A stretch of 64,000 nt of DNA from Geosiphon pyriformis (lineage: Eukaryota; Glomeromycota; Glomeromycetes; Archaeosporales; Geosiphonaceae). Position numbers and translations under genes: made by a program. The DNA lies in contig JAAOMT010000414.1 of NCBI GenBank assembly GCA_016748015.1, positions 274,461 through 338,460 on the forward strand, written 5' to 3'. The notes under the pieces were generated by a model. That model was not told the DNA's origin. It was given only the letters and a program-made list of their open reading frames with translations, and made no database searches. Numbering within the stretch: the stretch's first letter is position 1; each line of letters begins with the position of its first letter. Positions 1 through 11,447 of the stretch are shown in pieces.

Positions 1-636
1 TATATTTATTATTATATTGGTTGGCTGTGACAGCTCTTTCAAAGTTATCCAACCATTCAATTGGATCTTGTATATTACTTTTGAATAAAGATAATAGAGT
101 ATTGTTTTTTTGCCCTAAAGCAATTTGTATGCCTTGGAAGATAACCAAAATGTTTTGTTGTATAAAGTCATTAGCCATTGGTTCAAAGATAGCTGTTTGT
201 GTAGAATGTTCTGATTTATTTAAAAAAAATCAAAAACAAGAGCAGTTTGGTAGCTTTCTTTTTCTGTTTCAAATGGTTTTTCAGCTAGTTAATAGGCAGC
301 AATTCAAATGTGAATATGGTAATTTAGGTATTCAAAATTAAGAGACTGTTGTTCAAAGATTGTGGAATAATTGATATTGTTGTTTTTTTCTTCAAAGTTG
401 TCTTCAAAATAAGCTTGGTCAAAGTAATAAATTATATAAGTTGTGTAAATTTTAGTTGAATGCTTATTCAAGAACCAGTTCTAAAAGTCTTAGAATTGTT
501 TACTGGATTGTTTTTCAATAAGAAAACAAATCAAGCAGAAGAGCAAAAGATTAAGTTCAATAAATTCTAGATTATTTTTGTTGTGTGCTTCAAAGTGTTT
601 TTCTGATTGTTGTAATAGGTATGAATAATCACTCAT
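1..636 (-). pseudogene. LTR-retrotransposon gag, partial and frameshifted
   Basis: On the minus strand an ATG at 636-634 opens a reading frame beginning MSDYSYLLQQ that ends at a stop near 490. A second frame covering roughly 240 down to the window edge reads like a retrotransposon capsid: it contains FEPMANDFIQQ and then DPIEWLDNFERAVTANQYN, the kind of Trp/Phe-rich helix typical of Ty3-type gag. The two halves are in different frames, and an A/T-rich run near 215-235 is the likely site of the indel; other stops lie between 300 and 490. The gene starts about 50 bases inside the LTR at 690-1429, as expected for the first ORF of a minus-strand element, and it continues past the left edge. Seen: ATG, stops, motif. 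Inferred: capsid function. No zinc knuckle falls in the window. Confidence 0.6.
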
Positions 637-689
637 ACAATAGAAAACAAAGTAGATTTTTGACAACTTCACAAAAAACACTACTTTTA

Positions 690-1429
690 TGTTACAGGTT
701 GGAATAACAAACTAACAAATAGCAAAGAAAAACAGGTTTATAGAGTGATAAAAAAAATCAAAGAGAATTCAATTTTAAAAAGCAAATTAAATAAGTATGG
801 ATTTAATATGTGAGATCAGTTTTATAAAATATCTCAGTTACTATACTTTTCAAAAAGTAACTAGGGAATTTGAAAGTAAAGAAATAGTTTATATTGTCAA
901 CAAATAATTACATACTGGTATAATTCTATGTCTTATATTGGCACTTTTAGAATTTAATATCAAGTATCAGATGTATTTTTCAGTCATATTTTATTCAATA
1001 ATCTTTAAATGCTACAATTATACATTTCAAAAAAAGGGTAAAAAATAACCAACAAGTAATCTTTTATTCCAAGATATTCAAATACTTAAAGATAAGGAAA
1101 GAGAAATTAGTAATAAGAGAAAGATTAAAATGAAAGTTGTTATTTTATTTAATTAATTTTTTTAATTTCTAATATGTTTTTCTACAGCTAAAAAATTTAT
1201 TGCTTATATAACTATTAAAAATGATTAATAATCAGATTAATGGCTAGGTCAATGATCAGATCAATAATTAAATCAATAATTAGGTTATTGATTAAGTTAA
1301 TAATTAGATCAATAATTAGATTATTAATCAAGTCAATAATTACTATCTAAAAATAAGGTGGCTAATTATATGACATTAGTAATTAATACATGTAATAATT
1401 AATAAAAAGTATGAGTTTTAACTGTAATA
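690..1429 (-). repeat. Decayed long terminal repeat (LTR-beta), 5' LTR of the minus-strand gag element
   Basis: This 740-bp block aligns end to end with the better preserved solo LTR at 31883-32621 (739 bp) read in the opposite orientation. It begins TGTTACAGGTTGG and ends AACTGTAATA, a decayed form of the TGTTACGG...CCGTAACA termini of the solo copy. It contains the same internal 12-bp repeat array and, in the sense direction (minus), a TATATAAGCAAT box. Differences from the solo LTR are largely C-to-T or G-to-A. The adjacent gag at 1-636 makes it the 5' LTR. No convincing target-site duplication was seen. Confidence 0.78.
1224..1343 (-). repeat. Ten 12-bp tandem repeats inside LTR-beta
   Basis: Ten consecutive 12-base units, read on the plus strand as variants of GTCAATGATCAG (for example at 1248, 1260 and 1272). 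They match, unit for unit in number and period, the array at 31981-32100 of the solo LTR. In sense orientation the array lies just upstream of the TATA-like box. Confidence 0.8.
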
Positions 1430-1959
1430 CTATTATTAACCAAATAATTTAAAACTATTTTTCAAAAAAAATTATTTAATTTAAATTATTTAATTTAATA
1501 TATTATATTAAATAGTAATTAAATTACATATTAAATAAAAAAATATTAATTTTTTATTTTTATTTATTTATTTTTATTAAAAATTTGTAATTAATTTAAA
1601 AAAGCCAAAAAAAAATACAAAAATAAATATAATTATTTAATTATTATAATTTAATATTAAAATAATCTAAAAAAACATATTTTAAAATTTTATTTTATTA
1701 AAAATTATTAATTTATTAAAAAAACAAAAAAATAATATTAGAGTTTAAACACTAATTATTAACAATATTATTATAATAAAACAGCTTTATTTTTGTTTAT
1801 TATAAAAAAAACTGCCAAATAAATACAAATTAAAAAGTAAATTAATAAAATTTTAAATATAACAAAAATTTTTAAAATTAATATTATATATTAAAATATT
1901 AAAAATTATAATATTTTATTTAAATAAATTATTTATAACAATAATAGTTATAAAATATT
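1430..1959. other. AT-rich stretch without recognisable gene
   Basis: Almost pure A/T with short homopolymers and ATTTA-type simple sequence. Short open frames occur only by chance. No homology to the other repeats of the window could be recognised by eye. Confidence 0.5.
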
Positions 1960-4103
1960 TTTTGTCTTCTTAATTTAATGATTATAACCAAAATAAAGAG
2001 TAAAAAAGCTGTAACTAATATTTTCTTTTTGGTATCTTATAAAGTTTTAACCATAGAAGTTTTTTTTGTCATAAAAACAGCTAAACAGAATGTTTTAAAA
2101 GTTTTCTTTTTAATTAATAATAGTAAAAAGCTGTCTTTAGTGATTATTAAAGCATCTTTATTATTTTTGGCTGGTTTTTTACCAGTTAAAGTTTTTTTAA
2201 AAAGATAAGTTCTAATATTGTCTTTATCTTTTTTAAAAGCCCAAAAGTTTTTAATAACAGACCAATTAACAAACTGGTTTTTCTTACTATAGTTTCTACA
2301 TCTGGTGTTTTTAGTATTATCTTTTTGAAAATAATAGTCAAAAAAACTAAAGTTTTAAAAAAATAGAAACAGCTGCTCACTTTTGTTTTTATTATACTAA
2401 ATCTCTTTGTGGTTTTTAATATAATCTTAAATAAGATTTCTGTTATATTATTTAACATGTTATTTAAAATAAAACAAAATCAACTATTGACTATACTGCC
2501 AAATATGATTTTTTTTAATAAATTATTATTGGTTTTAAAAGTAAAACAACAGTTTTTTATTGAATTATCTGTTCTTAGAAACTGAATTAATCAAATAGAA
2601 ACTGATTTATTTTTTCTGCTGGTTTCTGGTATTGTTGCTAGTGATACTTGAAAAATCATTTCTAGTTGTCAAAAGTTTATTGGATAAATAGTCTTTATTT
2701 TGATATCTGATACTATTTTTAAGATTAAATTAGCTTATATTAAGACTGTTTTTCGGTCAATATATGGTTTTTTAGATGTAAAGTTAATATTAAAGAACAA
2801 TATGAAGTTTTTTTGTATAGAGTTTGCTTTTTAGAAGTCTTTGAAAGCTGCTTTTTTGGTTAAGTTTACAAGTTCTGTTTGTTTGGTCACTCTTAAAATT
2901 GTCAAATCTTTGGTGGTTTTTGAGACTGGTTTTTTTTTACTGTTATTGTATTATATAATATGTTTTTAGATATATCTGTTGCTAATATTAAAATAATTTT
3001 TAGTGTATTTGATGAAATTGTCCATATTGTGCTAAAGTCTACTAGTGTTTGATAATATGTAGTTGTTTATTTTAAAAAACTGAATTCTGCTGTATTTGTT
3101 TTAAGTTATTGGTTAGTTTTAATAAGTAAAAATAGTATTAAAATCTTTTTTTTGGTAAATAAAAATGAGATTATTCTGTTTTATAATAGATTTAAAACCA
3201 AGTTGGTCAATTTTTTCTCTAATTGTACTGTTTTTAAAATTAATAACATGATTTTTTAAATTAATAGTTAGACATGTTTTATCTTTATTTTTCTGATTTT
3301 GGTCATTATTTTCAATTTGTCCTGATTATGTTTGAATCTTAAGTTGATTTAAATACTGTAGTTACCAGAATTGATACACTAAAAAAATGTTATATCTGAT
3401 AAAAAACTTCTGATTGTTAACACTATTTTAGATATTAAAAAATAGACTATTTGGTTGTAGACTATAAGATATTTTCACTTCTTTTTTTTAAAAGTCCTAA
3501 AATTTCCAAGATATTTGTGTCATATTTTGTGAATACTAAGTCTTATGTCAAAGCTTTTGTTTTTTTGAGTTTTTATTTTTAATAACTTTTATTCTCTTTT
3601 CTGTAATTGTTAATGGCTTTTTAGTGTTTTCTCAATTGTTTTTTTTGAAATCTGATTTGGCCAAGCTTTATGCATTGGTTAAATTAATTGTTAAATCTGT
3701 TGGCTTTTTAATTATTATGTTTAAACAATTTATTAAAAGTAATTTGGTTTTAAGTAGTGTTTTTAGCTTTAAGATTAATAAATTTATAGTTTATCTGTGT
3801 TTTTTTAGCAATATTGTTGATAAGTTGGAAAAAAAAGTGATTGCACTGAAAAAAAAGTGCTGTATAAATAATATTAATATGTTTTGTAATTTGGATTTTT
3901 CAGTTGATATTAATAATAAAATATTTTTTTGAACACATAAGCTTAATAATATTAAAACTTATTTTTTAAAAACAGCTGAATGACTGGTTAAATTGGTTTC
4001 TTATAGTATTAAATTATTTGATATAATTTAAAGAATATTGGCTTTAAGTAAATTTACTTTTATTGTATTAATATAGTATAGTCTGAACTAATTTAAGTAA
4101 TTA
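1960..4103 (+). mobile_element. Decayed ORF1-only retroposon, copy 1 (5' part, split by LINE-A)
   Basis: Plus-strand relic of the same family as the minus-strand copy at 36576-38860. Matching landmarks, in order: the leader TGTCTTCTTA..ATTATAACC at about 1965; the segment IFKIKLAYIKT followed by an Asn-Asn-Met-Lys stretch at about 2710-2820; and the C-terminal segment 3624-3932, where I..IVKSVGFLI...F.QFI and IVDKLEKKVIALKKK parallel the sister copy. The coding frame is riddled with stops in between. Translation continues past a TGA at about 3930 through LKTAE*LVKLVS to a TAG at 4074-4076, exactly where the sister copy ends. The 3' untranslated part is cut at 4103-4112 by the LINE-A insertion and resumes at 10855. 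No ORF2 is present between ORF1 and the 3' tail. Confidence 0.72.
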
Positions 4104-4112
4104 ATTATATGT
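4104..4112. repeat. Target-site duplication of LINE-A, left copy
   Basis: ATTATATGT directly abuts the 3' tail of LINE-A and recurs exactly at 10846-10854 next to its 5' end. The flanking DNA on both sides is 3' UTR of the same ORF1-only retroposon, which makes a chance match unlikely. Confidence 0.88.
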
Positions 4113-4245
4113 TTTTTTATTATTATTATTTAATGAGTGAAGTCCAAATACTACCTAGAACTATACATCAAAGAAATGATCTAAACTAGGTGTGAATCAT
4201 GCATTTTCCACATGTGACCAGCCACTCGAGCCAGTCAGAACAACA
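4113..4245 (-). other. LINE-A 3' UTR and simple-repeat tail
   Basis: Between the ORF2 stop (4246) and the target-site duplication. In sense direction it contains GGCTGGTCACATGTGGAAAA and a GTAGTATTTGGACTTCACTC block, and ends in an ATT/A-rich tail. The same blocks occur at the 3' ends of LINE-B (11331-11447), LINE-C (21865-21986), LINE-D (29335-29460), LINE-E (55297-55416) and the ORF1-only copies. Such a shared tail is the expected recognition site for target-primed reverse transcription. Confidence 0.82.
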
Positions 4246-7200
4246 CTACACAATTATATTAACTGAAACTGGGTTACCAATACCTGAAAAAAAAGAGCAA
4301 GATTTGCGAAAGCCAAAATAGATGCCAAAAGCTTCAGTAACACCAAGCAGCTTAACCACGCCATCCGAGAATCTTGACGCCAAACCAGAAAGTAAGATGG
4401 GAACCGAGCCATCCACCGGGATTAGGCCATTCTTTTCCATGTATGCACAATGCTTAACACAGACCAACCAAATGTCATCCCTAAAAGCGACACAAATAGA
4501 GCACACAAAATTAGCAATTTTAATGCCAGCAATTTTGGGATCACAGAAGATGGAAACAGCCTTCTGAAGCCATTCTTTGAAAACAAAACCCTTGCAAAGA
4601 GCCAAGAACACCAGAAAATCTGAAGCACAGGTTAACAGCAGCTGTAAAACGCTTGAAGAAGGGAGGAAGAGACCAGAAAGCACCATCCAAGAAGACATAC
4701 AGGATTCCAAAACTTAACGACAAGCCACATCATCAATTATACAAGAAAACATGTGATCAGACACCTCCACCTCACCACAATACAAACACAAAACACTAGA
4801 GTAACATTTATCATAAACGCGTTTTCAAACAGCCACAGGAAGCCGACAGTACAAAGCTTTCATGAGGTAAGTACGAATATCAGCAGTGCGCCTGCTAGTG
4901 AAACCAGTCACCATATGCAAATTAGGGTGCCAAACTCTGGAAAAGGCAAGCCAATTGACATCCGAGTGCAAATCACCAGCTAGAAACCCAGAACCAGAAC
5001 CGACCTCCCAGCGTGCCTGACAGACAGCACAAAAAACATCTCGAACAAAGTGTCTAGAATTACCAGAAACAATACCACCGTCTGCCAACAAAAAATGTTC
5101 ATCCACATGAGAAGGGAGAAGCCAAACAGAGAGAGCTGCAGCATCAGCGATGCTATCAGTGCAATCATTTCTCAACACACTAGAGTGGCCCTTAACCTTG
5201 TGCCAGCTAACCCTCAAATTTTTCCTGTGGATAATATTTCTAATATGCTGGCGCTCAACCCAACACTGATTACAAAAGTTAGGATACATCAAGTTCACCT
5301 CCGACTTGCAAGCATTCAAAGCTGCCTGGCTATCTGAAAACAGGCAAACAGAACAATTTACAGGCATGCACTCCAGAGCCAACGCTACAGCCTGCAACTC
5401 CGCCAAAATAGACAACATCAAACCCTGAACACAGACACCCAAACCCAAGTTAACATCCTCAAAAAAGGCAGCAGCCCCAGCCCTACAACCAGCCATGCCC
5501 AAATTTTTCACCAACCCATCCGTATATACAGACAAACTATCAGTGCTAATCTGAGAAAGATGATCATATACAGACACAAAATCATCAGAACCATGAATGT
5601 TTACAGGGCCAACACCACCCGAAGCCAAAGGAGAGGGAGGTGCACTATTGAGAAATACAACAAAGCGCCCAAACCACTCAGAAACCGGGCCATGAGGATC
5701 CAGTTTCTTCCACCACTTAAAGATGTACCAATCGAAGATATCCCCATGACAATCCTGAAGCTGATCCACAAAGACAATGCCATAATGCCAGAGAGAAGAC
5801 AAGTACTTGAAAAACAAGGATTCGCCCAGAACAGCAGATATGGGCATTCCATCATGAAACCGAAAAGAGCTAACCAAAGAGCCACCTAAAGACAAATTGC
5901 ATCCAAGAAGAATGCATACCATTCCTGACAAGAAATTATTGGAAACACTGACATGGATACAAGCCAGTGAACTCAATGAATGAATGGGGTGCCAATACAG
6001 AACTTGCAAATTATGAGACCTGTGACTAAACAATTGACCCAGAACTCTGCAGGAGTTTGCAAAACTAATAAGTGAAACAATTTTGCTTTTAGACTAACAT
6101 TGTGAGAAGGACTTCAAACCATAAAAGGAAAGATGATGAATCGTGTCACTAGGAAAATTGAGAGGAAGACCAAATTTAAGTTTCAAACCCTTGCAAATCA
6201 GAGCATCCCACTTGTTGCACACACTGACAGGGATAAAGCTGAACTGCGTTCTGTAGCTGACTATAGGATAGAGAACTGCCGACACCAGATACAAGAACTG
6301 CTTATTTGAAACTGCTTTCTTTAGAACCAAATTGCTAAAAAAACAAACATTCAAATGCACCTTAGCCAAACTAGACTTAGAAAGACCATCAGATGAGAAA
6401 AAGATACCAAGATACCAATGAGATCCTCTTTTTTTGGCTATGGAAATGGGTGAACTACTGATAAAAAGAAATGGATTACTGATCCTGCTATTAATAGAAA
6501 TGACCACAGTTTTGTTGTTGTTGATTGAAATGTCATTAATTCGAAAAAATTCATTAGCAATATTGAGAATATGTTGAGTAGCAGTCTGATTGTTGCCAAC
6601 CCAAATCGTGTCATTAACAAAGGCCCCAGCAGCAAAAAAAGTAGAAAACCCAGCCCGAAATTCAGTGCGACCATTCCTAAAGACAAAATGAGAATTAAGT
6701 CTATATCCATACACACTCTCCTGATGCTTGACCTCACACAAAAGAGGATCATAAAATATGCGCCAAAGAAGAGGGGAAAAAACTTCTCCTTGGTCCAACC
6801 CATCATGTACACTATAACCATCAGTTAAACCGAAATCCGTCATAACCCAATTGGTCCGATTTCTATGAATATCACCGAAAAAATGAATAAACTTGTTACA
6901 CATTTTGATCTTGACCAAACACTTCTCGAGATGCTCCCATCCAACAGAGTTGTATGCTTTTCGCATATACTGCAACACCAGCCAGAACTCCTGGTTCTTC
7001 TCCAAAGCATTCTCAACAACTGAACCAATAGCAAAAATAGGAGTTTGGGTAGTTGTACCCTTTAAAACTGAAAAATTATCCCCATGAAGAATGTCATGAG
7101 CACTGTATGCCAGCGATATTCTGTCGGAGAGAATCTTGGAGAGAATCTTGTGAGCCGTCTTGATCAAGACTATAGGTTAGGTATTTGTGAGAACATCTTC

Positions 7201-8912
7201 CCATTCATATGGTTTAGAAATCATCGAAACCCAAGCTTCCCTCCAAGAACCAGGCACAGACTTATGAGACAGACAAAAATTCAGAAGCACTAAGAGCATA
7301 TTCAGAACAGACCTATTACTATGCATCCACAGCTCATTCAAAATACCCAAAAGACCAGCAGCCTTGCCAACAGATAAATCAGAAACCATGCCAAACAATT
7401 CCAAAAATTCAATTGGCTGTATTACACCAGAAAAAGTCTCATCAAAAACATAATCCAATGGCCGATACTGACAGTGCCACACATCAGAAACATTGGGAAC
7501 CACTCTATACTTCCTAGTCTATCCTTCCATAATTTCATTCACCCTTAATCTTACAAGACCAGGTTCCATAACCAGCTCATTGTCCACAACTAAGTGATCC
7601 AAGATGACCTTATGGGAAGGGTGCTCCAAAACGCTCCAAATAGTGTGACCTTTGTTCAGCTTGAAACTTTCTATCCTCTTATAGATTGCCGATTTGATTT
7701 GAGATTCCTCTACATGCTTCGATTCTGTCATTTTAAGTGAGCAATAAGTTTTTCTGATTTTGGAAAGAGCTGACCAAACAGTATCAAGAGGAGAGCCGGA
7801 GAGAAAGAGAGACCTGACCACAGAGGCATTATCATCATCAAGAGAACTCCAAACTTCTAACAGTAAAATAAATCCGTCATGACAAATCAACTGAGAAGCT
7901 TTAACCAGCTTTGATATCAAAAGTTCTAACTTATGAAATTTAGATGATTCCTTAGTGAAAACACCATCATAGTCTTTAAATTATTTCTTCTTAAACATCT
8001 CATCAGCTGAAAGAACCATTATCTTGTAAACAATGTCCCACATCACATCCAAATCTGAGAATTGCTGAGAGGCAATAAAATCATCAGAGAACATGGCAGC
8101 ATTAGCTGCTATAGCACACTTGAACTTGTTCCATTTCGCGTCATCAGCACCCTTAAAATTAAACTTCCAACAATCTCTATTCATCTGTTTGCAAAGAGAG
8201 TTCAATTGCACATCCAATAAACCACCTAAACCCAAAGACATGGAAACAGCCTGATGGTTTGTTTCGAAATGTTCAACAATATTTGAGACACTGCAGTGTA
8301 CTATCACATTAACCAAATTTGAAGAAACTAACACGTAGTCAATCGTTTTTTTAACACCCCTAGAGTTTGCCTAAGTAGGCAACTTCACAGCTGGGCTTCC
8401 TACCAAAGAATTTGCCAGACCCAAATCAAGACACTTCCTAAAACTTGCACATTTACGAGAACCATCTTCATTGAAATCACCACCAAGAACAATGAAAGAA
8501 GATTCATTAACAGCCTTCACAATGAGAGAGTTGATCTCACCAGCCTGAAAGAACCGAACCACCAGAGAAGCCCCAGAATTGACACAGAAAGTTTACCCTT
8601 GAAAAGTAATTTAACAGACAGGAGCCGACCAGGCACCTCAGAAATCTTGCATAAATGACGAGCCAAAGAAACATCCATGATAACAGCAACATCTGCACCC
8701 AAGTGACTAGAGTCTAAACCAGAAGTGAACATTTGGACACCATCAAACTTATCTGCGATCCATGGACAAACCTTACTCCTTAATTTTGTTTCAGTAATAA
8801 TAGAGACCAAATTGTTCATTTTCTTATGCCACCTAATAACGTTCTCCTGCTTAGCAGAATTGTTCATGCCTTTGACGTTGCATGTAGCAACTTTCCAGAC
8901 CAAACTGCTCAT
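4246..8912 (-). pseudogene. LINE-A ORF2: endonuclease / reverse transcriptase / RNase H polyprotein, inactivated
   Basis: ORF2 would copy the element RNA at a nicked target. The start ATG (8912) overlaps the ORF1 stop as ATGA. Domains in order: an AP-endonuclease-like domain (KVATCNVKGMN, then IITETKL, then VLGGDFNE) at 8912-8250; reverse transcriptase at about 7500-6100; RNase H at about 5535-5150 with YTDG, AELQ and SDSQ followed by KGHSS...CTD, so the DEDD set is present; and a C-x2-C-x7-H-x3-C motif near 4750-4800. Damage: a frameshift near 8570, best explained by a 13-base deletion between two GGGGCTT repeats (adding 13 bases restores a length divisible by three); TAG at 8371 where the sister copies have Trp; stops near 7981 and at 4825; and FVND at about 6605-6622 where LINE-B keeps the FVDD catalytic box. 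Downstream of the frameshift a single frame runs to 4246. Confidence 0.88.
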
Positions 8913-10702
8913 TGAGTGAGGGGTAGAGACACCAAACGCACACCTATACTATCCACTTTGGCCGAAAGGCCCAGAACTGTTTCTATTAGACACTTCATGC
9001 TATTATTTAGCTTAGACACTGAAGACATATCAAAAGACACCACTTCTGCAACAGTTCCACCACTAGTGGACACACCCGAGCCCCTACTCATTACTACATC
9101 CACCCCTTGATCCTGTGATGAAGGAGTCACCAATGGCTGACATCCAGAGCTAGGCTGGAGAACCATTGGTCCGAGTGCATCCAACCTCTTAGCCAGCTTA
9201 CCAACTTGCTCCATGAGGCAGGCGAGACTGTGCTCAAGAGCGGTAAACCTATTGTTGACCTCTATTATAACTGGCAGAGATGGCTTCATTTTCAAAGAGA
9301 AGCCATTGTCTACCAAAACCTTCTGACTAGAAAGGGGGAGCGAAAAAGACCCGTGAGCAATCTTTGCCCAAAAGAGACCATCAAAAGAGACCAGATGAGC
9401 AACTGGAGCCGAGCGTTTGGCATAAATGGCCACCAGCCTGCTTTTATTCATGTCTGAGAAAGCCCTATGCAGCAAATTACCAGAAGAAAACTTCCTGCTA
9501 ACTACACAACCCAATAACATATGACCCAACTTCTCACACTTGGCGCATTTAGCAAAGATAAGACGAGACTAGCGGAGATTGGTGTTTCTAAGTACTGGCG
9601 TAGTTCCCATGGCAGCATCCAACAATTTAACAGAGTCGAAGCAAACAACAGTGCATCTGGCCCGAGCATACATAACAGAATGATGATCAATGACACATGT
9701 TTTCTCACCCACAGATTTAACAAAATCCCAAATATAGTGAGCATTAGTCCCTATTGGCAATATGTAGAACAGCGCCTTATGTCAATCTCTTGTATCCCAT
9801 GCCTCTTTGTCTGAATCAGCTCTGGCCACACATACAGCATCTTTCCCAATTAGAATGGACCACTTAGCTGCGACTAAATCAGCCTGATCTGGTTGCTCGA
9901 ATTCTACCACTGCCTTCTGCCACAGCCCAATTAACTGTATCTTGATTGTCTTAATAACTCCAAACTCAGATAGCGCAGCGTGCACAGTCTTAGCCGATGT
10001 TCTAATTGGAATTTCTTTTATAATCACAGCCCAATCTGATTGCCCAGATGATTTTTTGAGATTGGTGTTTACTAGGATCTTCACACTTGCAGCCTTATTA
10101 GTAGCTTTCATTAGACTTGATTTGGAAGTAAACGTTGCTCTGATGATCCCTGAGAATTTTGAAAAGGTAGATGCCCCCCCAAAACCATTGATTCCAGAAA
10201 ATAATTTCCTCACCATCACAAGCTTTTCCTGAGAAGAATTGCTGGCCACCTTATTTAAGCCAATATCTAACGCAAATAACTTCCTGATTGAAACATTGAC
10301 CAAGTTTTTCAAAGAAAGGAGGAGCTCAAGAGGAGCATCCGAGAGAATACTATGACCATCACTATTCTTTGAGAAATCAATCTTTCCTAACAGCTTGCCC
10401 AATGCCTTTTTGGTTTTGACTTTTGAACTCATGAGTGTTTGATCATGATCCCCACCAGCCAGAACACCACCTTCACCAAAATCAAAGCTGGTCTCCTCCA
10501 CTAGACACTCCTCTTCCATATCAATACTCTCAGACTCAGTAGTGTCCCCAGTTTCTGAACTCCATGAACAGCTCTTCTGAACTTTAAAAGCCACTTTTTT
10601 GCCATTAAAACTATCTTCCAAAACACCTTCCCTCCTCTTCTTTCTTAACAAGACTGTCTCAAAACCATTATCAGAACTAGAATTCTTAGCAGTCTTCTTC
10701 AT
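8909..10702 (-). pseudogene. LINE-A ORF1: RNA-binding protein (RRM-like plus CCHC), two in-frame stops
   Basis: Expected role: coats the element RNA as a ribonucleoprotein. The first ATG in frame is 10702 (the frame is open from 10789). An acidic, Ser-rich N-terminal part is followed by an RRM-like region at about 10040-9830, with the beta-strand pieces AVIIKEIP and KAVVEFEQ. A zinc knuckle at about 9546-9505 reads KCAKCEKLGHMLLGC (C-x2-C-x4-H-x4-C). The C-terminal part is Ser/Val-rich with heptad-like hydrophobics. All pieces lie in one frame, broken only by a TGA at 9784-9782 and a TAG at 9571-9569; at the latter the LINE-E homologue has Trp. The terminal TGA overlaps the ORF2 start. The ORF1 label rests on position and domain order. 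Confidence 0.85.
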
Positions 10703-10775
10703 GATAGCAGTATTTGGGCCAATAGTGGCTTTGTAATTGAACAGAAATGGTTTAGAGATATTATACTGAATGGTA

Positions 10776-10845
10776 AAAACTTCTTTCAAAAAAACTTTTT
10801 AGACTCTTTTTTGGGATTTGTGGATGAACAAGAGAAAGAAGTTTT
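10776..10845 (-). promoter_or_regulatory. LINE-A 5'-terminal inverted repeat
   Basis: AAAACTTCTTTC (10776-10787) and its exact reverse complement GAAAGAAGTTTT (10834-10845) frame a 46-base loop. The outer arm is the first base pair of the element next to the target-site duplication. The same arrangement, less perfect, opens LINE-B (18047-18114), and a decayed version opens LINE-C (outer arm 28609-28620). Conservation at the 5' terminus suggests an RNA hairpin or an internal promoter element; the function is inferred. Confidence 0.7.
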
Positions 10846-10970
10846 ATTATATGTAAAAAGTACATAAACCATATTTAATTTTGGAATACTTAGTTTGTTC
10901 TTAATTTTTAGATAGTAGTTGAATTATACTTGTTAAATCTTAAATCTTAATTTAATAAATAGTTATTTTT
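10846..10970 (+). mobile_element. ORF1-only retroposon copy 1: 3' UTR remainder after LINE-A
   Basis: Starts with the second ATTATATGT target-site copy. It then continues the 3' UTR of the element at 1960-4103, matching the sister copy (36576-36690 read on minus): GTAAAAAGTACATAAACC corresponds to a GAAAATACATAAGCCAC stretch there, and TAGATAGTAGTTG is shared. This pins down the insertion site of LINE-A. Confidence 0.8.
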
Positions 10971-11311
10971 TTTACTTTTTTACACAAATTTTTAATTATA
11001 ATTATTTTAATAAAATAAAATAAAATAAAAAATAATAAAAAATTTAATAATATTATAAAATAATTTTTTTTAAACTTAAATTATTTAATTTAATTTTATA
11101 ATAAAAAAAATTTGTTTTATAAAAATTTATTTTAATTTTGTAGTAATTATGCTAATTTAAAAAAGATATTTAATTCTAAATTTATTTTTTTTAAAAATCT
11201 TAACTGAATTTTTTTTTAAAATATTATTTTTTAATTTATAAAAACACTGTTTTTTATAATTTTTGTATTTAAACAAAGCAAAAATAATAAATATAAACAG
11301 AATTATGCAAT
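10971..11311. other. AT-rich spacer between LINE-A and LINE-B
   Basis: A/T homopolymers and short ATTTTA motifs; no gene or recognisable element. A TATATATATTTTT stretch at its right end abuts the LINE-B tail. Confidence 0.5.
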
Positions 11312-11447
11312 ATATATATTTTTTTTTTTTATTTTATGAGTGCAGCCCAACCACTACCTAAATACATAAATCAAACATGGATCTAAATTAAGCATGGCTT
11401 ATGCATTTTCTACATGTAACCAGCCACTTAGGCTAATCAAAGCAACA

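Larger units (their letters stand above)
4113..10845 (-). mobile_element. LINE-A: nearly full-length non-LTR retrotransposon
   Basis: A 6.73-kb minus-strand element bounded by a 9-bp target-site duplication. From 5' to 3' it has a short 5' UTR that begins with an inverted repeat (10776-10845), ORF1 (RRM-like and CCHC), ORF2 (endonuclease, reverse transcriptase, RNase H, terminal CCHC) and a 3' UTR of about 110 bases ending in an AAATAATAATAATAAAAAAA tail. It is the least decayed LINE here, with the most CpG sites and the fewest stops. The two-ORF layout with RNase H fits the I/Tad1-like groups of LINEs; clade assignment is inference. It interrupts the ORF1-only retroposon at 1960-4103. Confidence 0.9.

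Noticed and set aside
1978-2458. Two overlapping short frames on opposite strands as small genes
   Set aside because: Both lie in the decayed 5' part of the ORF1-only retroposon and have no ordinary codon use; the alignment with 38400-38700 explains the sequence.
4322-10232. Plus-strand open frames across LINE-A (for example 5560-5889, 9521-9814)
   Set aside because: They lie opposite ORF1 and ORF2, show no motif, and exist because this younger element is relatively stop-poor on both strands.
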